A DNA stretch of 64,000 nucleotides, taken from positions 9,753,558 through 9,817,557 of the forward strand of contig CM046844.1 in the NCBI GenBank assembly GCA_025618425.1, read 5' to 3'. The position numbers and the translations under genes were made by a program. The notes beneath the pieces are model-generated. The model did not search any database. It saw only the letters and a program-made list of their open reading frames with translations, and was not told the DNA's origin. Positions 50,956-61,807 of the stretch are shown here, piece after piece. The DNA comes from Heliocidaris tuberculata (taxonomy: Eukaryota > Echinodermata > Echinoidea > Camarodonta > Echinometridae). Numbering within the stretch: position 1 is the first letter of the stretch; each line of letters starts with the position of its first letter.

Positions 50956-51029
50956 ATTATCTTTTTTCATTTGTTGTATGTAGTTATTAACTAAGGTCAC
51001 CCTCGGTTTTGCTTATAGAGGTGTGCCCT

Positions 51030-51175
51030 CCAACTATGTATATCCCACATGAATGTATATTTTGTCATATCATCATCATTTTGTTCATTTATTACTCTGC
51101 ATGTACCTTATCTGCTTATACTGAAAAGTTCTAAATAAATGTCATTAAATTGAAATTGAAAAATTGAAGGAAAAA
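51030..51175 (+). mobile_element. LINE-like 3' tail
   Basis: GTATATTTTGTCATATCATC, then GTACCTTATCTGC and AAATAAATGTCATTAAATTG, end in TTGAAATTGAAAAATTGAA. A 3' end with AATAAATG followed by TTGAA-type repeats is typical of CR1/L2-like non-LTR elements in marine invertebrates. No reverse transcriptase sequence is present, so this would be a 5'-truncated copy. Confidence 0.4.
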
Positions 51176-51217
51176 AAAAATTAACAACCACATCAAATGA
51201 TTAATAATTCAAATAAG

Positions 51218-51226
51218 TATATATAC

Positions 51227-51302
<76 letters not shown>
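51218..51302. repeat. (AT)n array
   Basis: TATATACATATACA passes into uninterrupted (AT)n of about 70 bases. Confidence 0.98.
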
Positions 51303-51307
<5 letters not shown>

Positions 51308-52557
51308 GAAAAATATACTTGTTATCTAGTCCTTTGTCATTCATTTAGTAGATATATTATGTACATGTATTAGAAGTGGAAGAAACCACAAGCTCTCTAT
51401 ATCAAATGGATAGAAAACTATATCGTTGATTGAGCTTTTCGCTTTCTTGAAACAAGTCAGTTTATTCCATATAACCGCGCATATTTTCAAGGAAAAGTTC
51501 AGAAAGAAGAAGAAAAAACAGTAGTAGTAAAAGGGGGAGGAGGGGAAGAAGAAGAAGAAAAACTGTCACAAAAGATGTTCATATTATCTTCATTAATGCT
51601 AGTTGTTCATTATGATTACAATGTTTTTGTTCAATATTCATCAAAAAAAAATAAAAAAATCATCAATTCTATGTTCATCAAGAACAAATGGAAAGAGTCG
51701 ACTGTACAAATCATTTTACAATAAACCAAATTATGACAACTTTATTAGCTGTCCGTCTTATACATTATGCAATGTTCAGCTTCAACATGTTCAATGCATG
51801 CAAAAAAAATCAGAGGTTCTTCTAAATTGCTGTCAAAATAAAACTTCCGACAATTAAATGCACTACCGGAAAACGTGTCCAAATAAAGGAGACAATTTGG
51901 AATAATGATTAATTCAACGGCTACGGGTGAAGATTAATAAACTATGAGACGCACACAATAAAGGTAACACGTCACTGTGTACCGATATGTCAAAGATATT
52001 TTCATAGATGTTACCGTGGAAACCGATATTGATTTGTACATGTTTCTGCCGTTGATTTCAATCAGGCATGCCCAATGTTTGCAGGGCAGACGTGAATATG
52101 TGTATGGATCTGATTTTGGACCAAAAGGACAATGCTTTTAGTTTTATTGTTGTCCGTGAATAGGTTTTTATCTCTGTCCTCGTTGATATCAGCCGTTTGA
52201 GAATGGGTTTTCATTACTCCAAAATAATGCAAAAGGTCATTTTCACCCTGTTAGAGAGAAAGAAAGAAAAAATCTATCACGGTGTATTTAAGATTCAGAA
52301 AGGAAGAGCGGGGGGGGGGGGGGGGTCACTGTGTTGCCGTGATTATGCCAGCCATTAACGGACTTTAGGTGTGCTCCCTATAATCTTTTTAATCATTTCC
52401 TATTTTCCAATTATCTGAGGCACACCTGCTATCATTTCATAGCCTTTTTTTGGTTGTATTGATGATCTATCTAGGACTGCAAGAACGCAATGAGGGGTGT
52501 ACACTGGTTTTGTCCAATGTCGGATATACGCCACGCCAGTTTTTGTACAGGATGGCA
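51303..52557. other. AT-rich DNA with a G16 run
   Basis: G16 at 52310-52325 and a GAAGAA/GGA-rich patch near 51535-51560. No gene is supported. Confidence 0.5.
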
Positions 52558-52561
52558 TTAA

Positions 52562-52969
52562 CCCTTTCAGGACAGCAATTATTTAAGAGCTAAATTGCTC
52601 ACATTTTGTTCTTCAAATTGGCAACAATAATATTTTTCTTTTAGTGCTAGATGGTTCTAATAGGTGTAATGTCTTTTAGAACAATAAACATGGTCAGTGA
52701 TTTTATCAATACGTTGAAAAAATTGCCAATTTTGATGAAAAACAATGATTTTGAATCTCTCAATGTGTTGCCAATTTAAGGATTTTGAAGCTTATTCTCC
52801 TTTTTAAAATTCCTGACATCAAACGCAATAAGGCCATGTAACAAAAATGGACATAGCATGTGCAGAAATTTTTGCTCTTTCTACTCGTGCATCTGGTATA
52901 TTTTTTAGAGCTCTGGATCAAAAGTTATTGAGTCAAACCACAAAATGTGGTCAATTGTCTGGAAAGGGT
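52562..52969. mobile_element. piggyBac-like MITE
   Basis: TTAA (52558-52561) precedes CCCTTTCAGGACA, and TGTCTGGAAAGGG is followed by TTAA (52970-52973). TTAA duplication with CCC...GGG ends is the signature of the piggyBac superfamily. The inverted ends match about 11 of 13 bases. The 408-bp interior has no recognisable transposase, so it is non-autonomous. Confidence 0.8.
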
Positions 52970-52973
52970 TAAT

Positions 52974-53910
52974 GAACTACTGTCATTTCACACAATAATG
53001 CAGTATTGACATACGTTCTTACAATAGATCAGAAAAGATACATTCCTCTAGAAGCAAATTTCATTTTGCTAAGCCGTCTTGGATAGTAACTGACAAAGAT
53101 ACGTTATGGACTTTAAAATCAAACAATTCTGCTAACAAAAGATCAAGGATAGTTTTTAGGTTTAGTGTTCCGATCATTAATGACACAGATATTGAAATAT
53201 TTCCATTGTTTTTTTTTTTTAAATCAAATTATTATTTTTTTGTAGAATAGGAGGACCCTCTCTTTGTTAATGAACGAAATCCCAGAACACCTCATTTTCC
53301 TATTGGTTAGGCTAATCGAGTCGCGAGAAATAAAACAAATAAAACCTGGTGAGGAATCTCCCCATATATTTGTTTTACTAATCAGAACTTGACAGGCAGA
53401 ATTTGCTCATTACACCCGGTCAAGCATGTCAACGAAGAAGCAGATATGAACAACATATGAAAAACGAATATTATAGCGACGAACAGCATGAAAAATTCAT
53501 AAAGCGAATCTATTTTCCACGGTTGAAATACTATTCATCAAATCACAAACTCATCTTGAGTTTGGAATGTCTGGCGATTCAGCATGGAATAGAAAATAGT
53601 CATTTTGGGGGTAGATTGGTTAAGAGAAGAGTCGTAGGAAAAAAAAATCAAAATATTTTAGTTATGATAGTATCGCAGTTGTTAATAATTCATGGCATAT
53701 TTAAGATTGGATATGTCCGGACTTCGACATCATTTGAAATGATTTGGGATGTAAAACGGATGCTATGCTTTTGAGTTATTTGGGTCATTATCATCTTGTT
53801 AAAATAAATTTTGGTTGAAAAAAGTGAATGGATAGATAAAAGATTATAATGTCAACCCTCACTTCAAGATAAATCAGTTGATTATGTTCCTTTTAAAGTT
53901 TCATTTTCTA
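52974..53910. other. AT-rich DNA, one chance-length open frame
   Basis: The 123-codon frame at 53403-53774 begins with TTG rather than ATG and has no recognisable domain. I do not call it a gene. Confidence 0.5.
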
Positions 53911-53973
53911 GTCTCTCTCTCTCTCTCTCTCTCTATAGGCCTTTCTCCTCTCTCGCACCTCTCTTATGGTCTA

Positions 53974-54014
<41 letters not shown>

Positions 54015-54035
54015 CTCTGTCTTTCTGGCTCTCTC
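53911..54035. repeat. (CT)n tracts
   Basis: Pure (CT)n at about 53911-53934 and 53970-54007, with CT-rich sequence between and after. Confidence 0.95.
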
Positions 54036-54199
54036 GCACACCCATTCACTAGCTGTCTTAAACTGTCTAGTCCTTTTTCTTCACACTTTTTTTTTCTCCT
54101 CCCCTCTACTTTCGTTAATCAATAACTCGTAGCAGCTATTCACCTTACTCATTTACATACAAAATTGGGTTTTAGAGATCAATTTAGTCATACCCCCTC

Positions 54200-54268
54200 A
54201 AATATATATATATATATATATATACTCTTATTTTTTGTTATTCTATATATATATATATGTATATATAA
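54200..54268. repeat. Two short (AT)n arrays
   Basis: (AT)n at about 54202-54224 and 54244-54267. Confidence 0.95.
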
Positions 54269-54951
54269 ACGCTATAAATACAAATATATCCCTCCTTTTC
54301 TCTCCCTTTTTGCGTCTCTCCCCTCTCCCCCTCTCCGTCTCTACAATATATCTCCCCTGTCCATTTTCTGCGCTGACAAAGTAATTAATGTTTCATGAGT
54401 GCTAGTATATAGGAAATTAAACCTCAATAAGAATTGCTCCACACAATTTCTTGCGTCTCAAAACAAAACCAATAACTATATTATTCACGATCTAAACAAT
54501 AACCGGTGAGTAAATAGCTATGTACAAAAAGATCCTTTGTAATAAACAGGTTCGTCATGGTCAACAAGTGTCCAAGTATTTTTCTTTCTTTTTTTCTTCC
54601 GAGTAAACGATATTTTTCGTAATGTTGCAAAGGATATAGAAGGTAAGATCAATTGAGTGGTACAGTATGGTTGCTCTTAACTTGCGTAGCCACGGGGCAC
54701 GGGGCACTTTTCTCGCCTCTCAATTTGAGTAGCAACATTTAAAATAATGGAAGAGAAAGGGGGAGAATGGAGAAAAAAAGGGGAGAGATAAAGAGAGATA
54801 AAGAGAGAGAGGTTGAGATATGAAGGAGGAAAAAAAGAAAGGTTTTTTGTAATGAGGAGAGGAGCAAGGATGGACAACCAATTACTAGGCATATGTTAGA
54901 AGACATGTGAACAGGTATGCAGTTGAGATGATATAGGAAAGGGATCATGAA

Positions 54952-54954
<3 letters not shown>

Positions 54955-55002
<48 letters not shown>

Positions 55003-55004
55003 GG
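54955..55004. repeat. (GA)n ending in G13
   Basis: Pure (GA)n to 54991, then 13 G (54992-55004). The same GA-then-G pattern as at 5959, 18560 and 22697. Confidence 0.97.
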
Positions 55005-55168
55005 AAGCATGGAATAATTAAAATAGGATTAAAGGGATTCGGTAACTTTGTGGAGGCCTGATTTAATAAATTGTTGAATTTTGATATCTGTCTTGTATAA
55101 TGATGTTCAGAAGGATAAATAAATAGCCAGGCATAGAAAGGTTTTCAAATATATAATGATATTATTAA

Positions 55169-55585
55169 AGGCCACCGCACACCTTACGATCGGTCTGCGA
55201 TCCGATTTCAGAAGAAAATGTAATATCATTTGACAAATCATTTAAAAACGAAAAATATTTTTGATTGAGGGTCTGAATAGTCATACAGATTTTAAAAATC
55301 GATAATACGGCCTTTGCCGAGTTTTCTAGTCGGTGGAATGGCCAAATCAGCTCCGAGTCGTAGTGACGTCACATAAATCGTACGACTGCCTACGATTTGA
55401 AACTAATCTTGCCCCTATTCCCTGTAGAAAGCTGACAGCTCACCCAAACCCTATGTTTAGTATACATATTACTTTTCAGAACCTGAATAGGGTAGATTTC
55501 ATTTGTTAAAATGCCAATATTTAATGCCATAGCGATTTATTTCACAAATCGGATCGCAGACCGATCGTAAGGTGTGCGGTGGCCT
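55169..55585. mobile_element. PIF/Harbinger-like MITE, copy 2 (inverted)
   Basis: Same 417-bp length and same perfect 40-base TIRs (AGGCCACCGCACACCTTACG...) as 47310-47726, but with the interior reverse-complemented. The 3-bp duplication is TAA (55166-55168 and 55586-55588), a typical PIF/Harbinger target. Interior differences between the copies are few (for example AATAATGGCATTTT versus AATATTGGCATTTT), so both insertions are young. Confidence 0.92.
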
Positions 55586-55588
55586 TAA

Positions 55589-56490
55589 GATATCTATGAC
55601 TGAATACTCGCATCTACAAAAGCATATGGCCATACGCTTTAGTCTAACACTGAGTCTATGGGGGAAAATGAGTCTGGCATTTCCGGTCACTTGCATAGTT
55701 TATTTTTGTAAACACATGATGATTTTGAAGTGCTTTTTTCCTGGGCTTCATTTTTACACCATATTACATACACTGATAGCATGTAAGGCAAGGGGCAGCT
55801 CAGATTTTATCAAGCCTCTACAAAGTTACCATATCACTTTAAGGAAACGAAGGGATTTGAGGATGAAGAGAAGGAGAGAAAAAAAAGTGTTCCATACGTC
55901 TTTTATAACAACATGAACAATGTTTAATGGAAGTAAATGAACATGAATGGCTAGGGTGGCAAGAGTCTACAGTACTGGACAGAGACAAAGTCCAAAAACC
56001 CATTAACTCGAAACGCAGTGTGAAAATATTAGAAAGGTTACAACAACAAAGACAAACAGAAGGTATATTTAGATCAAAACTATGCGGGGATCTGATATTT
56101 CTTAACATTTCAGGTGCCTAATACTTTACGTTCAAGGACAAAAATCACTATGCAGTAGCCTGAAATGTTGTGCATATTGCTCAGTTCTAAGATTAAAGGA
56201 AATAGGACTACATTTCTCCGAGGCCTATCAAAACTGTACATGGGCTTTTAAAACAACAGTTCAGCCTTGCGACTCAAAGTATGACACATAATCGAAAACT
56301 GTTAAGTAATGACGGATTTTAACTTGTTACTTCAGTGAAAGAACCTGGAGACATGGCAGTTCAAAATTAGCTAATCGAAAACGCATTTTATGATGGACGA
56401 TCAGTGAAGCAAATAAAATCGTCAGCTCACGCAGACTAAGAATGATGAGCTATTCTTCTTCTAATGATGTTTTTGCAAGACTTAGAGGGA
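55589..56490. other. AT-rich DNA, nothing recognised
   Basis: A 64-codon frame at 55927-56121 has a charged, helix-like composition but no known domain, and it is within chance length. Confidence 0.5.
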
Positions 56491-56537
56491 GTGAGAGAGA
56501 GAGATGGGCAGTGAGCAAGGTAAGGGGAAGGGTGAGA

Positions 56538-56586
<49 letters not shown>

Positions 56587-56628
56587 ACTATATCATGGTC
56601 TTTTTTAATGAATGTCAAAAGAGATTGG

Positions 56629-56668
<40 letters not shown>

Positions 56669-56770
56669 AATAAAAAGTATATTCCCTATGCTTAATACCA
56701 AATGCGATGCAAGTGAGAGAGATGAAATAGAAGAATTATTCTATACCATGGTCTTCTTAATGTCAACTTT
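56491..56770. repeat. (GA)n-associated dispersed repeat, tandem units
   Basis: (GA)n at about 56540-56580 is followed by AATTCAACTATATCATGGTC, and a second (GA)n at 56634-56664 by ATGAAATAAAAAG. The word GAGAGATGAAATAGAAGAAT then leads to TATACCATGGTCTTC. The two post-GA segments resemble each other (ATATCATGGTCTTTTTTAAT versus ATACCATGGTCTTCTTAAT). A third copy lies inverted at 62774-62836. Confidence 0.75.
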
Positions 56771-57240
56771 TAAAAATATCTAGAGAATTAATCCCTTAAT
56801 CGCGTTATACCTGCTGTAATCTGCTTGATCTTTATCTCATGGCATCTACCTTCTTACTCCATGAAGCAGGGCGGATGAAAGCCAGATATCTCTCATATAC
56901 CATCTCTAATCTCATAACAAAATTATCTTCCCCCAAGAACCGTCTTTTTTCTGCTCCATCTTTTCTTCCCATTCCCTTCTCTACCCTTTAACCTCCAGAC
57001 TCATAAATGGTTTCTTTCCTCTTCTTATCTTTCTTTTATGTCTTTCCAATTTCATTCTCCTCATCAATATATTCTCCACATTTTTCTTGTATTCTTTTTT
57101 TTTTAATCCTCATCCATCTTCTCTTTCGAACCATTTCTTCAGGATTCTGCAACCACATCAAAAGTAAATGTAATGTCTTTGTTTTAATTATTACAGAAAC
57201 ATATTTGCAATTGCACGTAAAATATGTATTTCTATTTTTT
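56771..57240. other. AT-rich DNA, nothing recognised
   Basis: Pyrimidine-biased but without clear repeats or genes. The 94-codon frame at 57007-57291 is Phe/Ser/Leu-rich and probably chance. Confidence 0.45.
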
Positions 57241-57388
57241 ATTTCCCTTTTTGATTCTACATGTAATTGTGCTAAAGTTTATTCATTGTAATTGTACACC
57301 TGTAGATTGTAACTTCGGAAATTAGTTCAGCTCATCCTACTGTGAAGATGTTCTGATAAAACTTGAATTGAAGTGAATTGAATTGATT
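57241..57388 (+). mobile_element. LINE-like 3' tail
   Basis: GTAATTGTACACCTGTAGAT, then GTTCTGATAAAACTTGAATT and a terminal TTGAA/GTGAATTGAATTGAT repeat. This resembles CR1/L2-like non-LTR 3' ends. No coding part is present. Confidence 0.45.
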
Positions 57389-57575
57389 AGAAAATCTCAA
57401 CGTTACGATGCACTGTCCAGTATGTTTTCTGCAAAGTTGAAGCATGCGTGGATCGTGTTACCTAGGACAAGTGCGTTCTAAAATCTCCTGCAACGTGATT
57501 CGAGGGGAACTCCTTCATACTTGGTTCGTCTTAGCAAATACTTGATTTCCATTCCCCTGACATGGAGACAGTAAA

Positions 57576-57640
57576 CAGTGGCGTATCCATCCGTGGGCGG
57601 AGCTGGCGTACGCCCCCAGACAGGCCCAGCAAATATTAAT
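57576..57640 (+). mobile_element. Solo end of a CAGTGGCGTA-type hAT-like repeat
   Basis: CAGTGGCGTATCCATCCG begins at 57576 and is followed by a G/C-rich stretch, GGCGTACGCCCCC. The first bases match the inferred ends of the element at 36448-37269. No matching opposite end was found within the following kilobase, so it is a fragment. Confidence 0.5.
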
Positions 57641-57759
57641 TGAAGAAAAAAATGGTTGCAGTTTTTTGTAGGGGCAGGAAATGGCTTAAATGTTCACTAC
57701 AAGAATTGTGAGATTCAATTTTTAGAAAGATGCATCCGCGTTCGGATTACCGATTTACA

Positions 57760-57942
57760 TATAGCGAGTTTGCTTACACGAATAATATTATAAAGATTAT
57801 CCAGTTGTATAAAATATTATTACTTGTAAACTTTTATTCTGTTGAAACTATTCATTCATCCAGATATCCATTCCATACATTCCCTACATTCATACTGATT
57901 TTAGTTCAATAAATTGATTTGAGTTGATTTGATTTGATATAT
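57760..57942 (+). mobile_element. LINE-like 3' tail
   Basis: TTTTAGTTCAATAAATTGAT leads into TTGAGTTGATTTGATTTGAT, a 3'-terminal short tandem repeat of the kind found on non-LTR elements. Confidence 0.4.
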
Positions 57943-58160
57943 ACCGGTACCTTTAAAAAAAAAATCAATCTATTATAACGCTGAATCGGGAATTATTCAA
58001 CAAGCATTTCATGTTCGTATAGCCTAATCATTCGTTTTACCTCATGTAGTTAACACCTGACCATTACTGTCATGAAACTGAATTTGATAGCCTTCTTGTT
58101 TGCTCGCTGATTTATTAACTATATGTCAAATAACACGTTGCTACCTTTATTGTATTGCTA
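57943..58160. other. AT-rich DNA, nothing recognised
   Basis: No supported gene or repeat. Confidence 0.5.
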
Positions 58161-58162
58161 TA

Positions 58163-58650
58163 CAGTGTGAGTCAATAAAAAGGAAACCCAGATTCAACAA
58201 TATCTAAGCTACTCACATATAGAAGCCTATATTATGTTTCCTTTATCAACACCTAGATAAATGGACAGTGGACAGCAGAACAGTAACATTTTCCCTTATT
58301 CATGTCAAATTTGCTTCTGCCCAAGTTTTGAGTGAAATGGGCGGTCAATACAAGGCTGGTTAAAATTTAATGGTCTCCATTCCAGTTGAACATGTTGAAT
58401 GCACTCGCAAATAATGAAAGTTACTCCTGACCACCATTCAGCCCAAACTTGGGCAAAGACGATTTTTTTTTTTTTTTTTTTTTTAATTGGCCAGTATCCA
58501 GTCATTCATGATTGGATTTTGATGAACAGCCTATCTTATTAAAGAAGAACCCATCAGCTATCAAGCCATTAGAATACATTTCTGCGATTTCACTTAGTTT
58601 TGAAGATATTGGGGCTTGAATATGGGTTTCCTTTTTATTGACATACACTG
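58163..58650. mobile_element. Tc1/mariner-like MITE
   Basis: CAGTGTGAGTCAATAAAAAG on the left is mirrored by CTTTTTATTGACATACACTG on the right. The TIRs match about 32 of 35 bases and continue through GGAAACCCA. TA lies outside each end (58161-58162 and 58651-58652). A second internal inverted pair, GCCCAAGTTTTGAGTGAAAT near 58319 versus ATTCAGCCCAAACTTGGGC near 58437-58455, makes most of the element foldable. A T run of about 25 lies at 58460-58484. No transposase is present. Confidence 0.87.
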
Positions 58651-58652
58651 TA

Positions 58653-60206
58653 TAGTAAATGCATAAGGGAAAAGTTGGGACCATTATCCCATGAAATTGA
58701 AATGGTCACATGCGTTGTTAATGAGACATGATGTACTAAAATTAGGAATAGAGTTTATCCGATAAAAAAAGAGTATTAAATACATGTATACGATATCTAT
58801 CCTGCAATACATTTTAAAACCAACATTAAATGTGGCTGTGAACATCTTTTGTGACTGAATAGTCTGTATTTGTCTTCTTCATTTTCGGGGCGGGTTCCGG
58901 AAAGATAACTTGATTAAAATGTAAATCATGATTTATTATCTATTCAATATGCATCGACATGACTATAATACACCTCTTACGAACGACACATTATTGCATG
59001 GTGTATATTCAGTTATACGTTATTCTGAAGCGCTATCGTCCTTGGAAAAGTTAAGGACGCACGAATGAAACTCTATACGAAGACTGAAGAAGCAAAAGGG
59101 GTGAGATTGATTTCTGGGCAAATTTGAGAAAGACTTCAAACATGGCAAGAAATATTGACATAAAATGTGCCGTTCCTTTCTCCATCCAAAATGAGTGACG
59201 CTGTGTATATATCAATATCGCGGTATCGGATAAGATGTGTCAATTATCGTGAAGAAGAGCAAAGTTTTGCAGCCTGGAAATAGTTTCAGGTGATGGCGAA
59301 AATCACAGCTTATGACTGAAAAGGAAAGTTAACGGTTAGAAACCCCAACGCGTTTTTTTTTCTTCTTCAGAGAAGTCGCCATTTAAGTTCAATCAATTCC
59401 AGCACGAGCTCAATGTTTTCCCGTGGGTTGTAATGTCTACCGGATGTTTTTAAATGTGATTAAATGTTCTAGATTCTGTCAGCTAAACTTGTTGCGTTTA
59501 CAGCCTTTTTTCTTCCTGCAACGAATGTTAGGTCAATTGAAATATTGTTTTGTACTTCAATATCTTACAGATCTGAAAACGTTGTGAACTGGTTTATTCA
59601 AAAAGTAAAACCAAAATATTTGTTTGACTCGAACCTTTCTGCAATGTGCATTACATAATCTAGAAGGACGACATCTGTCGATGGTAGACGTATTGATGTA
59701 ACTACTCAAATGTCATAAAATATTTCATACGACATGAAATGAAATGAAATTTAAAATGGAATCAAATGAAATGAGAGAGAGAGAATGGAATAAAATGATG
59801 ATAAAAATATAAAAGAATGAAATAAACTGCCTTTTAATTGCCAAGCACAAACAAATTCAAAATTCACAACACTACATGACCAAGATGACGATCATATTCA
59901 CTAACAAAAGAAGAGCGGCTAACATATCTAATCAAGGTTAGAACCACGTTATGTTTCAATGCGTCTAACATGGTACTAGCATGACTAGAATGCTCCTGAC
60001 TGTCCACTTATTAACAGCTAGATGGTGTAGTAAAAGGTGTTTGTCTGTATTCTCTTGATTACGGTTTTAATGACTCTAATTACTTTAATTGGGTATATAA
60101 TGACGACGTGGAAATTAGACTAGGTTAATGACTGTAACCGTTTGTATATAACTGCAAGAACAGCTTAAAAGGTTTTGTTGTACAATAATGTCCTTTCTTA
60201 GTAGAT
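58653..60206. other. AT-rich DNA with a small ATGAA array
   Basis: GAAATGAAATGAAAT words near 59738-59775. No gene is supported. Confidence 0.5.
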
Positions 60207-60209
60207 TAA

Positions 60210-60627
60210 AGCCCGGCTCACAAGATGCGTCATTTCGATTGCGTCAGTACCTGCGCTAATCGAGCCTGTGCAGGCCATTAACCCATTCGCCAATTATTGA
60301 AAGTATTGTTTGCCCTGTTCATTTTGCAATCACTTTTTAAACGATATCACCCTTTCATGACGCGCAAAAGACCCTAAAGGTCACAGCAAATGACTCCTCG
60401 TGTGAACTGGGTTTAACGATCCCAGTACTGAGTCATATTAGTTACATTAGGACTGCGTCAGCGGGTCTTCACGCGTCATGTGAGAAAGACATCGTGCAAA
60501 AAGTGAATGTAAAATGAACAGTGCAAGCAATGCTTTAAATGACAGGTGTATGGACCCATTACCTTCACGGGCTTGAATAGCGCAAGTAATGACGCATCTG
60601 AAATGACGCCTTGTGAGGCAGCGGGCA
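60210..60627. mobile_element. Long-TIR MITE with TAA duplication (Harbinger-like)
   Basis: Left GCCCGGCTCACAAG, GCGTCATTTC, GCGTCAGTACCTGCGCTA is mirrored on the right by TAGCGCAAGTAATGACGC, GAAATGACGC, CTTGTGAGGCAGCGGGC. This gives imperfect TIRs of roughly 70 bases. TAA lies at 60207-60209 and 60628-60630. At 418 bp it is almost the same size as the AGGCCACCGC elements at 47310 and 55169. No coding capacity was seen. Confidence 0.8.
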
Positions 60628-60630
60628 TAA

Positions 60631-61662
60631 TCCTTTGAAATACACATCATTATGTTAGACTACCATAGTGTTTACTTATACTTTTTACGTAATTTTCATT
60701 CTTTATGGGTATGATTATGTTCGTCCGACTCGTCAGTGTTGGCAAATGCTATATTCCAAAGTCCTTGAAATTAGTGTGACCCATTTGGATGTACTTGTTT
60801 ACAAAATCATTTTGACACATACCATTTTGTAATTCATGCTATCTTAAGACAGGACTTTATTAACGTTACCACCTTAGTTTATTCTAGAATTTCTTTACCA
60901 TGCAAACGCAACAGGTAAAACTTTGTAAAACCCAAACTGGAAGGAAAACTTGTCAAGTTATAGTACGAATATCAAACGATTTCGCAAAGAAAATGATACG
61001 AATACTATCCATAATTACACTTCAATATAGTAAAAAAAAAAAAATAGGCAAAAGGTTTTTCAAAATGTTTGTTTTTGAGGGTTTGCACTTATCAGCCATT
61101 TTAGAGTGTTCAATCTTTACTTCCCTTCATGATAATGTGAGAATTTAAAGTATCCCCAAATACAACTAATTCTCCATTTTGGTGATATCCTTTGATCGTA
61201 CCACGATTTAAGCTGTGAAAAAACGGGTTTCAAGACCGACCAAAACAAAACATAACATTTCTGCTTTATTCGTTCTGAGGGATAGAGACTCTTTTAGCGC
61301 CATTTTGGTGACATTTCTGAAGTGGCTTCAGATCCGCTTAAAGTCGTAAGAAGTGTTTGGAAGCTGATCTTAATACTTGGGTGAAACAAAACTGAACAAA
61401 AGCTTGAAGGGAAGATGTTGGAAAGTCAACTGAATGTTGAAAAGGTGATAAGAAAAGAGGAGTAAATTCCTCATTATCACGTTTTTTTTATCCTCCCTCA
61501 CATATCTTTGTTTCATCTTCATTAAAGGTTATGGGTACGGTAATGGGAAAAGTTACAATGACGGGGGAAATAGAGTGTGCACATTTTGATATTGTGTTTT
61601 TAATCTCTTTAACGTTTAACAGTCTAAAAAATCGCGTAGCATCATGGTGTCTGGACAGTAAT
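60631..61662. other. AT-rich DNA, nothing recognised
   Basis: No supported gene. The 82-codon frame at 60900-61148 has no recognisable domain. Confidence 0.5.
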
Positions 61663-61807
61663 GGGCCCGTTGCACAAAACTTGCGTTTGAACGCAACTCA
61701 GGAAAATCGAACGCAACTTTATTTTCAGCCAATCAGAAGTGCGCATTAAGGACTTGCGTTTGATTTTTAAGAGTTGCGATTAAACGCAAGTTTTGTGCAA
61801 CGGGCCC
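61663..61807. mobile_element. Short MITE with GGGCCCGTTGCACAAAA ends
   Basis: GGGCCCGTTGCACAAAACTT at 61663 is mirrored exactly by AAGTTTTGTGCAACGGGCCC ending at 61807. The match continues as GCGTTT(G/A)(A/T)... with few mismatches. The whole is 145 bp, nearly a fold-back, with a central ATTTTCAGCCAATCAG spacer. The flanking duplication is not clear. Confidence 0.82.

Noticed and set aside
53403..53774. 123-codon open frame
   Set aside because: Starts at TTG, and no family is recognised. By a rough estimate (about 7% stop codons per codon) around one frame of this length is expected by chance.
55927..56121. 64-codon frame with a charged helix-like peptide
   Set aside because: Chance length, no domain, no splice or polyadenylation support.
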